Shown here: piece after piece, positions 25,167 through 35,284 of the stretch | Numbering within the stretch: position 1 is the first letter of the stretch | Layout: each line of letters opens with the position of its first letter | Assembly (NCBI GenBank): GCA_907164885.2 | Contig: OU015490.1 | Location: forward strand, 229,381,391 to 229,445,390 | Direction of reading: 5' to 3' | Length of the DNA: 64,000 bases | Source of the DNA: Dolomedes plantarius | Taxonomy: Eukaryota; Arthropoda; Arachnida; Araneae; Dolomedidae | Position numbers and translations under genes: made by a program | Notes under the pieces: generated by a model | Databases searched by the model: none | What the model was told of the DNA's origin: nothing | The model's input: the letters and a program-made list of their open reading frames with translations, nothing else

Positions 25167-26671
25167 TTATTGCCTGGTATGGGAATCCCTTTTTGGACAT
25201 TTTTCGCTGGACTGCCTTCTTCTAGTAGTTTGAGGTTTCTTTAAGAATTAAACTTTCTGCAATTACAAGTTTTATTTGTATCAATTGTAGATAGTCTTTT
25301 CTTAGCACCTGATTTTGTTTGCAATGGCGTGTGAAGAGTATCCATGCATTAGACGTTGCAATGTCAAGAAAATGTGCAAAAATACGCATTGGCCATTTTT
25401 TGGTGCTTGTTGAAATGAGATAGTATGAAATAAATCTATCCATTAGATCTACTCCACCCAGATAAGTATTATACATTTTCACAGCAGCAGGTTGCTTGAA
25501 ATTTATCTTCCTATTTGCTTCCTTGCTCCATCTCTTGCAAATTCCTTCAGGGTTGATGCAAAATGCACTGGTCAACATCAATACCTACTTATTGTCCTTC
25601 CATTTGACTTAACAGGTTTTTCCATCCTCACGAGTTCAGAATTTAAAAGATTCTCTTTCCATATCTCGATCTTGGGGAAAATTATCTGTAGTATCATCAG
25701 TTTGTTTACTCATTACGGTACCAGTCAAAAAAAAATCTGGCACTAAGGTAATCAAGAATTGGTATACCTGTGAAAAACCTGTCGATAAATAGATGAAAAA
25801 TTGATGTTTTTTTTCACAGTACTGCTTTACAATAGCTCCTCCTAAACCACAAGATGCATTTTCATCTGTTGGCACTGAATCTGCACTCGTATAGATAACA
25901 AAATCCAAAACTAACCCATCCTGTGCAATGAGTACAAAACTTTTAAATCCTATAGGGTTAGGCTTTGATGGGACATATTGTCTCATTGCATAACGACCAG
26001 AAAATGGGATCATCTGCTCATCAGTGGACAAGCATTTTGCCCGAGGCAGATCTTTTTATCTTTTTCTTTTGTGGTTTGGAGAAGCAGGTAGTACCTTTAC
26101 AGGAGTAATTATTTCTTCTACATTGTGAACAGTCTTCACTTTCAGGTTCGAAATTCTCAAGGAAATCAGGATCATCAGTATATGAAAATTCTCCAATACT
26201 TTGCGCAAGAAGAGCTTGAATTTTCTCTTCTGTCAGATAACAAACTAAAAAAATAAAATAACAAAATTTTTTTAGCATTCGAGTCCCAAGGTCCCCAATT
26301 GGGTACCTTCTTTTTGAACATCGTTAATAACACAAATAAATATAAATAATGTGTATTAATTCATCTTTATATAGTCACTATGGTCTAAACTTTATATAAA
26401 TATAACACAAAAGGTAAAAGAAAAATTTTAAAGAATAAAATTAAATTGTTTTCTTACCTCTTAGTACGTCTAGAAGCCATTTTCTGATTTCCCGCCACTT
26501 TGGACCCTGACTTCAGATCTGGAACTGGTAGCACCAGCTATCACGAATCGCTTAAAACAGACTTTACCTAGTTGGGTCACATCGGTTTCGAAGCTGATAA
26601 ATGTAATTAATGTTTCTGGTGATGTTTTAAGAAAGGTATCCAATTGGGTACCGTAGGACTCAAGAGGATAA

Positions 26672-28600
26672 AGGTACAACTCTTTGGTATGAAACAGTCT
26701 TATGCATGCCACAAATAATTAACAAAATGTTTATGATTTAGCATAATATTAGATAGTTTTTCTCCTAACTTGATTTGTTCTTCAAATGACACATATTGAT
26801 AACACAGAGAAAAAAATGGTAATGGAGGTGTGGCAACGACCACACTGATTCGATGAAATATAGGATATACATTGTTACATTTTCTTCTGTTTTTGTGAGA
26901 GATTTTGAATATTTTTATATAGCCTGTTTGAACAGCCTTTTATTGATAAAATCTTTAAAAAACGTACATTGTAAGGTTAATACCAATGCAAAAATAATAC
27001 ATTTATTGGTTATACATATATGCATTGAATGTAAGTTTAAAGTCATAATAAGTCATTAAAAGAAAGGTAACCATTTATTATGAAAGTTTCCTCCTCCCAA
27101 TGAAATATAATATGCAAAGCAATTATTTTATCGAAGCCATTTTAATGCAGGGATACATTTTCAAACAATTTTAGCCGATTATTTAATAAGAAAGTGCTTA
27201 AGTTCATTTATTGTAGATTACAAATATAAGCATATTTTCGTTCTTTGTTTATATTCAAAATTTAATGAAAGTTTATGTTATTTCAATATAATTCTTTTTA
27301 AATGAGTTCTGCTTATGAGAATTTTTCCCTTCAAAGAGTTTTCCCTCTTCCTAATGATTATCTAAAGTAATTAATAATTATCGACAACATTTTAATGCTG
27401 AAACAAATTTTCTATGTAATTTTGCGTGTAACTTAATACGTAATGAGATAAAAATCATTTTCTGCAGTTTAAAAATGTTAGCTTCTTTTCATCTTATGCA
27501 AAAATTTAATGACAGTTTATGTTACTTCCCTGAAATTTTTATTAAATGAATCCTGCATATTGGGAATTTTCTTTCGCTTTTTGTCTTTTTGCTGAGATTC
27601 TTAGATCGTTAGAGTAATTTTATCTTTACGGTTTTTTTTTACTGGAGTAACGCTAAATTTACTCAATAACTATAATTTACGAAAGCATAGGACAATGTTC
27701 AAAAATATAGGAAAAAGTTGTAGCGTTTTTTTTAAAACAAGTTCTTTAAAGCAGAAAAAAATGTAATAAAACTTCAAAATCCGCATAAAACTTTTAAAAT
27801 GGAAGAACGATCAAATTCTTTCAAAGAAACAATTTAATTAATATTTTGTAAAATTATGTATTATCACGAGTTGACCGAAATCTAGTCTGTTATTAGATTA
27901 ACGTAAGTCGTCATTTACAAACTTATTAAAGTGGTATTAAAGACTATGTGTTGATGAAGTCTGGATCAATATGTAGCTGTCTATACGAGAGTACTAATCT
28001 TTTTATAAAAAAAATTAACAATTTTAAATTCATTTTTTGTCCTTTTTTATAAAATACTTAGTAAGTATATATTTAACAAAGAAAGCAAAGACGAAATGAA
28101 ATACAGAACCATAATTGCTAAGTCAATATATACCGTTCTAAATATATTGAAACTGCGAAAAATCCGTCACTGCATATTTTTCGTGAAGTAATAAAGGGTG
28201 ACACAAAACCCGAATATTTGACTTTATATTTTTTATTACTATTCGTCAAATGAGAATTTTCTTTGATCTTAAATATTACCCTATAGATTTTGTCCTTTAT
28301 TAATTTACACTTTATAATAATTGAATCCATTCGTATTACATTTATAAAAAATATTCATTATTTATTTAATTTGATTTTCAGAGAAAGATAGTGAAGACTT
28401 TTGATTTAATGTAAGCATTTTGCTCATTCTTTTTCATTTTTAGCTATTTCAAGCTCCCTGAACTATACCTTCTTGAAAGAATTTGCGAGTAAAATATTTT
28501 GGAGCGTTTCTTAAAAAAAAAATAGGAAACGAAAAAACATTGAAAAAAAAGCAACTTTGGGATTGAAGACTCTCAGTTTAAAACGAAAAAAAGGAGCCTG
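26672..28600. other. AT-rich DNA with a degenerate 245 bp direct repeat
   Basis: Two related stretches, about 27120-27330 and 27370-27570, share the order TTATC.AC..CATTTTAATGC, ATTTAATGAMAGTTTATGTTA, TAAATGARTYCTGC and GGGAATTTTYC-like ends. Spacing between the ATTTAATGA landmarks is about 245. No gene is recognised anywhere in the stretch. Confidence 0.55.
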
Positions 28601-29270
28601 CATGATTCTTCAATAAATAGTCCGAGGGATTTGCAAGATAATGATTTCTGACAAAAGTATTCAGTACTTAAAAGTCGTAAAAAGAGTAATTTTAAACTTC
28701 TTTGAAAATGTTTTTCTTCGGGAGAAAGTGTTTTCTCCAGGGAGAGCTCTTCGGGGATAATGCAGTTGGCAGGTATTGAGTCAAAACAAAGTAAATAAAA
28801 TTTAGATTTATCGATAAGTAACGAAAGCTCCGGGTTCAGAAAAAGACATTTTCGTAGATTTTAAATGTCATGCACAGGGTGATAAAAATGAGGACCTCTT
28901 GCTTTGCTCTCGACCTGATGGCATCTGATTAACTATAGTGTCTCTGCGAATGCTGAAGATCTTTAGGAAGAGTATCAAATATCTTTCATTATATAGATGT
29001 TACGACATTATCCTTCCAGTATTCGTTTTCGGAGGAATCTTAATTATGCAGATATTATCGTCTGGACCTTATATATCAACAGTAATGAGGCGACTGGCAA
29101 TCAACACCAACCGCGTATGGAGAGCACAAAAAAAAAAACCGTACTCGGCGATATATCGTCATCTTGTCTGCAATACATAGTTATATCGTTATATTGTTAT
29201 ATCTGCTATATCGTTATCTCGAAGAATATGATACTTCAAGAATATGATACTTTCAACTTTGACTCAAGGG

Positions 29271-29271
<1 letters not shown>
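28601..29271. other. AT-rich DNA with dispersed-repeat patch
   Basis: 28605-28680 matches 9150-9235 (CAATAAATAG, GGATTTGCAAGATAATG, TTTCTGACA). The rest, including two overlapping frames of 80-126 codons ending in the next TA tract, shows no recognisable protein. Confidence 0.5.

Positions 29272-29351
<80 letters not shown>
29272..29351. repeat. (TA)n microsatellite
   Basis: About 80 bases of TA dinucleotides directly left of the first MITE copy. Confidence 0.97.
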
Positions 29352-29353
<2 letters not shown>

Positions 29354-29358
29354 CAATA

Positions 29359-29690
29359 CAGCCGAACCCCGTTATAACGAACTTCAAGGGACCAAACGTT
29401 TTGATTGCTTTATCTGGTGGTTCACTATATCCGAACAGTTAAGAAAAATGCTAGATTTCACAACATGTATAATTCATTAGTTGTAATGTGTATTCAATAT
29501 TGATGTATTTCAATAATCATAAAATATCTATTGAAAATGATCATTAATTAATTAAATCGACTAAAATTGATTACATTAAACTGACACAATATTAAATTAA
29601 GTATAATAGGAAAACGGCGGGACCAAAATTTTCGTTCGTTATATAGATGAGTTTGTTGTATACCGGGTTCACTATGACGGGTTTCGACTG
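29359..29690 (+). mobile_element. pogo/Tigger-like MITE, array copy 1
   Basis: 332 bp bounded by CAGCCGAACCCCGTTATAAC and, reversed from the right, CAGTCGAAACCCGTCATAGT, with TA on both sides. CAGTCGAACCCCGTTATAAC-type ends with a TA target are typical of pogo/Tigger elements. The interior has the constant blocks CTTCAAGGGACCAAA, GAAAAATGCTAGATTTCACA and GATCATTAATTAATTAAATC. No coding capacity. This copy is the most diverged of the first three. Confidence 0.85.
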
Positions 29691-29710
29691 TATATATATA
29701 TATATGAATA

Positions 29711-30042
29711 CAGTCGAACCCCGTTATAACGAACTTCAAGGGACCAAAGTTTTTGATCGCTTTATCCGGTGGTTCACTAAGCCTGAACCGTTAAGAAAAA
29801 TGCTAGATTTCACAAAATGTATAATTCATTAGTTGTAATGTGTATTCAATAATGATTTATTAAAGAAACCATAAAATATCTAATGAAAATGATCATTAAT
29901 TAATTAAATCGACTAAAATTGATTACATTAAACTGACACAATATTAAATTACGTATAACAGGAAAACGGTGGGACTAAAATTTTCGTTCGTTATATACCT
30001 CAGTTTGTTATATACCGGGTTCACTATAACGGGGTTCAACTG
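29711..30042 (+). mobile_element. pogo/Tigger-like MITE, array copy 2
   Basis: 332 bp with CAGTCGAACCCCGTTATAAC at the left and its reverse (one mismatch) at the right. It is joined to copy 1 by a short TA tract plus GAATA. Nearly identical to copy 3 and sharing its interior variant TGATTTATTAAAGAAA. Confidence 0.88.
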
Positions 30043-30070
30043 TATATATATATATATATATATTTGAATA

Positions 30071-30399
30071 CAGTCGAACCCCGTTATAACGAATTTCAAG
30101 GGACCAAAGTTTTTGATCGCTTTATCCGGTGGGTCACTAAGCCTGAACCGTTAAGAAAAATGCTAGATTTCACAAAATGTATAATTCATTAGTTGTAATG
30201 TGTATTCAATAATGATTTATTAAAGAAATCATAAAATATCTAATGAAAATGATCATTAATTAATTAAATCGACTAAAATTGATTACATTAAACTGACACA
30301 ATATTAAATTACGTATAATAGGAAAACGGTGGTACCAAAATTTTCTTTCGTTATATACCTGAGTTTGTTATATACCGGGTTCCCTATAACGGGGTTCGA

Positions 30400-30402
<3 letters not shown>
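30071..30402 (+). mobile_element. pogo/Tigger-like MITE, array copy 3
   Basis: 332 bp with matching ends; preceded by TA repeats and TTTGAATA as in copy 2, so the repeating unit is MITE plus TA tract, about 355 bp. Followed by a TA tract in which mariner F is inserted. Confidence 0.88.
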
Positions 30403-30430
<28 letters not shown>

Positions 30431-30434
<4 letters not shown>

Positions 30435-31727
30435 GGCTGTTCACACATTTTTAGACGATGTATATTGTATTCACAAAACTAAATTACATAAAATTCTTGT
30501 GTTTTAAATGTTCTATTTGACATCCTTTATTCTGAACTATCTTTCGACACCGCAATTTCCAGGATAATAATGCCTTTTGAAGTGTCAAAAGAGGTATTCT
30601 ATCCCATTCCTCCTGAACAGCTTTCCAGAGTCCTGTAAGGGTTTTGGGACGACGTTTGGATAATGCAGATTTTAAAAGTCCGAAAGCACGAAAATCCATA
30701 TGTGATACATCGGGAGATTTCATAGGGATATCAATGAAGGTATGGCCTTGATACCAGTTTTTTGTTCCATTTCTTTTAGGAAATTTACAGTGGAATTTGA
30801 TGTGTGACTGCTAGCCTTGTCCTGATGGAGTCTCTCAGATTGATGGCACTGTGGGTAAAGCGATGGTATTTCATTCAGAAAAATTGGCGATAAAATCTGT
30901 TCGTGATAGTATTTGAAGTTAATCTTGACATTTTTTTCCACTCTCTTTTTTTTAACTTGCCATTATAAGAAAAACCAGCAACAATCATGAATCCCTTAGA
31001 AAAACTTTCTTTCGATTCTTTGAACCATGTACTTAAATTTTTTTCTCCCCTTTTATGATAATAAATGGCTCTTTTTTTGTTGCAGTCATTTAAATACACC
31101 ATGATTCGTCTATTGTGACAATTGTTTTCCATTTTTCTTTGGATAAGTGTTTATCATATAGAATTCTGCAGCGTGTCCTGCGTTCAGCGATATGATTTGG
31201 AAGAAGACGATGCACACTGCGTTTTTTCGCTTTAATAAGATTTAAATCAACGTTTATAATTTTTTTTACAGTGTACACCGAGCATTTTAATGATTTTGCA
31301 ACTGTCCTTTGACTAGGAGGATTTTCTTTTAACATTAAACAACGTACCTTTGCAATAGTCGAAGAAGTCCGTTTTTTCCTTCGATGCTTGTTTGGAATTT
31401 TTGTCCCACTTGAGGCTCCAATTTGACGTTTTTTTCCTTTCTTGTTGACGATATTACCTATCGACGCTTTAGATATCACAAAACCATGACTCTCACATCG
31501 TTTTTGGATAAAGGAGTATGCATATTTCTCTTCGGAAAGAGCATAAATGTAGCCTTCGAACCACTGCTTTGTTAAAAACGCCATTTTGAATAAAAACAAT
31601 CCTTTCAAGCCACAGACAATAATTTTGACTTTTAAAAACATAGTAGAATTGCAATTATTTCTTTTGCAGTAAACGATTTTTTATTACCGCTTACCAAAAT
31701 CGTCTAAAAATGTGCGAACAGCCTCTG
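30431..31727 (-). mobile_element. mariner-type transposon, DD41D, copy F
   Basis: The ends CAGAGGCTGTTCACACATTT and, reversed from the right, CAGAGGCTGTTCGCACATTT form an inverted repeat of about 30 bases, with TA on both sides (30429-30430 and 31728-31729). 1297 bp, normal for mariner. It sits in the TA tract between MITE copies 3 and 4. Confidence 0.94.
30484..31584 (-). pseudogene. mariner transposase (DD41D type), frameshifted
   Basis: ATG at 31584 gives MAFLTKQWFEGYIYALSEEK. The N-terminal DNA-binding half runs through SKASIGNIVNKKGKKRQIGA and a second helix-turn-helix (PPSQRTVAKSLKCSVYTVKK). The first catalytic Asp is in TIVTIDESW near 31100, after which the frame changes. The second Asp is in HQDKASSHTS near 30820. 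A one-base loss near 30745 shifts the frame again, and the third motif is KSPDVSHMDF near 30700. Counting through the shift gives 41 residues between the second and third Asp, the DD41D arrangement. The end is intact to 30484. Three open frames together cover the whole protein, so decay is recent but complete. Confidence 0.88.
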
Positions 31728-31729
31728 TA

Positions 31730-32056
31730 TATAACCCCGTTATAACGAACTTCAAGGGACCAAAGTTTTTGATCGCTTTTTCCGGTGGTTCACGATATCT
31801 GAACTGTTAAGAAAAATGCTAGATTTCACAAAATGTATAATTCATTAGTTCTAATGTGTATTCAATAATAAATTATTAAACAAATCATAAAATATCTATT
31901 GAAAATGATCATTAATTAATTAAATCGACTAAAATTGATTACATTAAACTGACACAATATTAAATTACGTATAATAGGAAATCGGCGGGACCAAAATTTT
32001 CGTTCGTTATATCCCTGAGTTTGTTATATACAGGGTTCACTATAACAGGGTTCGAC

Positions 32057-32058
<2 letters not shown>
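31730..32058 (+). mobile_element. pogo/Tigger-like MITE, array copy 4, left tip lost
   Basis: Begins directly at the mariner F target (TATAACCCCGTTATAACG), lacking the first seven bases of the MITE (CAGTCGA), and ends ATAACAGGGTTCGACTG at 32058. Before mariner F inserted, it followed copy 3 across a TA tract. Confidence 0.85.

Positions 32059-32090
<32 letters not shown>
32057..32090. repeat. (TG)n(TA)n microsatellite
   Basis: Short TG run passing into TA dinucleotides at the end of the MITE array. Confidence 0.95.
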
Positions 32091-32862
32091 CTTATAGGGG
32101 AAAGCCTTAAGGATAAAAGCAGAGATAAATAATACCAACTATTCTGATGTAACAAGGCTTATCAAGAATACACTTAACATGATTGAAAATTAAATCTTTT
32201 ATTTGAAATTAAAAATGATATCGAAAATTTGGCTATCTATATAAGAGGTCAGTTTCGGCCAGAACCACCGTTTTTTTCCTCTGTACACGTAATGAATGCT
32301 TTGAAATGGTTAGAATTCATGAAATATCAATAAGTATATAGTGTGTAGACCTATAGGCAGGGCAGTATTAGACTATAAAACTCTTGACAAGGTGGTGTCA
32401 AAATGTCCCCAAAATGATGGAACTATATTGTGCAACCTGAGCTATAGATATGAATTTTTTAAGACATGCAGTTGTAGAAAATAGAATATCGTAGTTGTAT
32501 TTCCGTCTTATATCAGCAGCACTAATTCTCGATGTGAATGATTCGGGATGGAGGCCAGTTGTAATCAATTTTCGATTTAAAATATCAGTTTTTTTTATCA
32601 TTATCTCGTGTTCAAGAATGTGATACTTTCAATTTTGACTCAAGGGGGTACAGGAAATCAGTTCTCATCACATATAACACATAGAAATAGGGGGACTGAA
32701 TAGAAATATTTCTAGTGACTTAATAAAGCTAACAGAAAATCATCGATAATTTTTTTTCAACAGACATTTTGGAGTGCATTGAAAAGGGCATTGAAAATAC
32801 GAGTGCATTTTCCAGACGTATTTTAAATGTATATAAATAGAGCTTACATATATATATAATTA
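32091..32862. other. AT-rich DNA without recognised gene
   Basis: A phrase at about 32610-32650 (TGATACTTTCAA.TTTGACTC, AAGGG) repeats the sequence just left of the array at 29240-29270, suggesting that array flanks were duplicated. No gene. Confidence 0.55.
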
Positions 32863-32864
32863 TA

Positions 32865-34158
32865 CAGAGGGTCATTCGCACTTTATGGAAACGGTTTTGA
32901 GAGTTACGTTTTATGTATAAATGCAGTATTTTTTGTGGCGATTTGCTTCTGTCTGATAGTCATGGGATTCAACAATAGCTCTATCTCGAATTTTATATGA
33001 AAATATACTCTTTCTTAGTACTGTAATGTCAATTTTACCCCATTCCTCTTTGACCGTCCGATCGGTGTTCTTGGATGCCGTTCTCCTGAGGCTCGTTTTA
33101 ATAAACCGACAGCTCAAAAGTCCATTGGAGAAGCGTCAGGTGATTTTACAGGTATTTCATTAAATGGAATAAACTTTATTCCTGTTTTTGATTCTTTCTT
33201 TGCTAAATAAGCGGCAGTTGATTTAGCCGTGTGACTAAAGGCTTTGCCGACATGAAGCCCAATTTTATCAATGTCCTCTCCATATAAGGTTGGTATTTCT
33301 GCTTCAAAAATGGGTTCTAAAATATTCTGCTGATATTAGAGGGAATTAATTTTGACTTTTATAGAGACTTTTTTGATTTTTAATTTGCCGTTGTAACAAA
33401 ATCCTGCAACTATCATGAGTCCTTTTGGGAACTGCACTGTACAATGATGAAGTCATTTTTTACGGTCATTCCCGTCAGCTGAGCTATAGAAAATTGATCT
33501 TTTTTTATTTCAGTCACTTAAATACACCCATGCCTCATCGAGTGTTACCACAAATTTTCATTTTTCAGCAGCTAGATAATTTTCATATAATTTTCTACAA
33601 TTTGTTTTTCTTTTAGCAATTTGCTTTGGCGAAAGCAGATGAACTTTAGGTTTAAACGTATTTTTTAACTTCAAATCTTTATGAATGATTTAACTTATAG
33701 TGCCAGAAGACATTGGTGGTTTCGATACAATGGATCTTTGAGTAGGCAGATTTTCTTTTAGGATCAGAGATTTCATTTTCTTGATATTTACCTGCGTTCG
33801 AACAGTCTTAGGATGAGGTTAATTGGTCATGTTTTCATTTTTACTTTCAGTTAGACTTTTTTTCTCTTTCAGATTTAATATATTATAAATACCTATGTTT
33901 GAAATGCCTTAACCACGATTTTTAAACCGCTTTATAATTTTAATGTGACTATTTCTCCCCGGAAAGCGCAGTTACGTAACCTTCGAGTCATCTATCAATT
34001 TTAGAAACCATTTTCAAAATAAATATTTTTTTTTTGCATTCCAATCAAAACAAAACATTAGCAGATGATTATTCTGAAGTTGCTAAATTTTTATCTCAGA
34101 ATGCAAATGCCAAAAATAAATTACATTATATTTTCCATAAAGAGCGAACGACCTTCGG
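32865..34158 (-). mobile_element. mariner-type transposon, DD41D, copy G
   Basis: The left end CAGAGGGTCATTCGCACTTT and the right end, reversed (CCGAAGGTCGTTCGCTCTTT), are inverted over about 30 bases, with ATGGAAA shared inside. 1294 bp, the same size as copy F, and the CAGAGG start is shared. TA precedes the left end; the right tip is mutated. Confidence 0.82.
32911..34011 (-). pseudogene. mariner transposase (DD41D type), heavily decayed
   Basis: ATG at 34011 gives MVSKIDR followed by a stop, then LEGYVTALSGEK, which parallels FEGYIYALSEEK of copy F. Many stops and shifts follow. The third catalytic motif is recognisable in pieces near 33130 (KSPDASPMDF-like, with the next frame reading LLSCRFIKTSL). 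The last open part (33117-32911) has KEEWGKIDITVLRKSIFSYKI, matching QEEWDRIPLLTLQKALLSWKL of copy F. An older relative of F. Confidence 0.75.
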
Positions 34159-34264
34159 ATTTGAGGTCCAAGTTGATTCTGTATCTTGTTCCAAATTCAC
34201 CCAAAAGCTGTAGCAGTGTTTCATTGCCAGTGGATGAACCTTGGTACAATATTAAATGCCCGAG

Positions 34265-34522
<258 letters not shown>

Positions 34523-34523
34523 A

Positions 34524-35141
34524 CAAGGTGTCCAGCGAAGAAGTCTCTGATTTCGAAATTAAAAATTTCGAAAACACAGATCTGTAGAAGAATGCGAGAA
34601 ACGGTATTTTTATCGTGAAAGCTGTAAGCATTTTATACGCCAATTTTCGAAACAACTCTTATCAGCATGCATAAATAAACTCATACTCTTTGCAAGAAGT
34701 CTTTGCAATCACTACATCACAATCTTTTCAAAATGTCCACCATTCGATGTACGGAGGTGGCGCAGACGAACAATTAAATTTGCCATCACACCCTGTAGTG
34801 TCTCAACATAAATCAATTCAGCTGTCCAATAGATCGCCGACTGGAGCTCGTCCAGAGTGGTGGGATGGATCCTGTAGACAGTATCTTTTAATGTGCTCCC
34901 AAAGAAATAGTCACAAGGACTCAGGTCCGGTGAATATATGACCAATCCATGCCCGCGCCAGTAAATTGCAGTAAATTTAGCTAACAGCGCCATCTGTTAG
35001 CAACTTGTGGAACTATGTGGATAATTAGTATATAAAATTCTTACAGCTTTCATGATAAATATACCGTTTGTTGCATTCTTCCACAGATCTTTGTTTTCGT
35101 GATTCTTAATTTTTAAATCAGGGACTTCTTCGTTGGACACC

Positions 35142-35144
<3 letters not shown>
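34524..35144 (-). mobile_element. Internally deleted mariner-like element with 120 bp TIRs
   Basis: The ends CAAGGTGTCCAGCGAAGAAG and, reversed from the right, CAGGGTGTCCAACGAAGAAG begin inverted repeats of about 115 bases (shared AGATCTGTRGAAGAATGC, AAACGGTAT.TTTATC, TGAAAGCTGTAAG). TA flanks both ends, with long TA tracts beyond. Only the C-terminal part of a transposase remains inside. Confidence 0.88.
34712..34993 (-). pseudogene. mariner-like transposase, C-terminal remnant
   Basis: About 75 residues read as SPDLSPCDYFFGSTLKDTVY and TLDELQSAI, then ANLIVRLRHLRTSNGGHFEK. This is the third catalytic Asp region and tail of mariner-like transposases (usually SPDL.PCDYFLWG.LK..VY). The DNA-binding half and the first two catalytic Asp are absent, so the element is non-autonomous. 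Confidence 0.8.
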
Positions 35145-35235
<91 letters not shown>

Positions 35236-35284
35236 ATATATATATATCTATATATATATATCTATATATATATATATATATATA
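35145..35284. repeat. (TA)n microsatellite
   Basis: TA dinucleotides with three TCTATATA interruptions at its right end (about 35233-35265). Confidence 0.97.

Larger units (their letters stand above)
23586..26278 (-). pseudogene. piggyBac transposase (DDE_Tnp_1_7), deleted and interrupted
   Basis: Reading on the minus strand: an acidic N-terminal segment at 26278-26040 (LTEEKIQALLAQ, SYTDDPDFLENF) after an acceptor-like T-rich AG; then TDEQMIPFSGRYAMRQYVPS at about 26030-25970, which carries the first catalytic Asp; a degraded second motif near 25780; and GGVDLMDRFISYYL at about 25450, which carries the last Asp pair. The segment between the acidic tail and TDEQM, normally about 200 residues, is missing. 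After 25222 the frame shifts; the coding sense GIPIPGN then runs into Tc1 copy B and resumes beyond it with RYDKIGYLPLQ. The C-terminal cysteine finger follows (RVKCIKG, NRNCFLEFHEK, stop at 23586), with two Cys lost. A short upstream exon MASRRTK with a GTAAGA donor at about 26457 is possible, but its phase does not fit. Broken at several points. Confidence 0.85.
23409..26667 (-). mobile_element. piggyBac-like transposon, split by Tc1 copy B
   Basis: The ends CCTCTTGAGACCCGAG (23409 onward) and, reversed from the right, CCTCTTGAGTCCTACG are inverted repeats. ATAA flanks both sides (23405-23408 and 26668-26671). The motif GGGTACC recurs near both ends (about 23551, 26303, 26646). The body encodes a piggyBac transposase on the minus strand. 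The ATAA duplication differs from the canonical TTAA of piggyBac. Confidence 0.82.
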
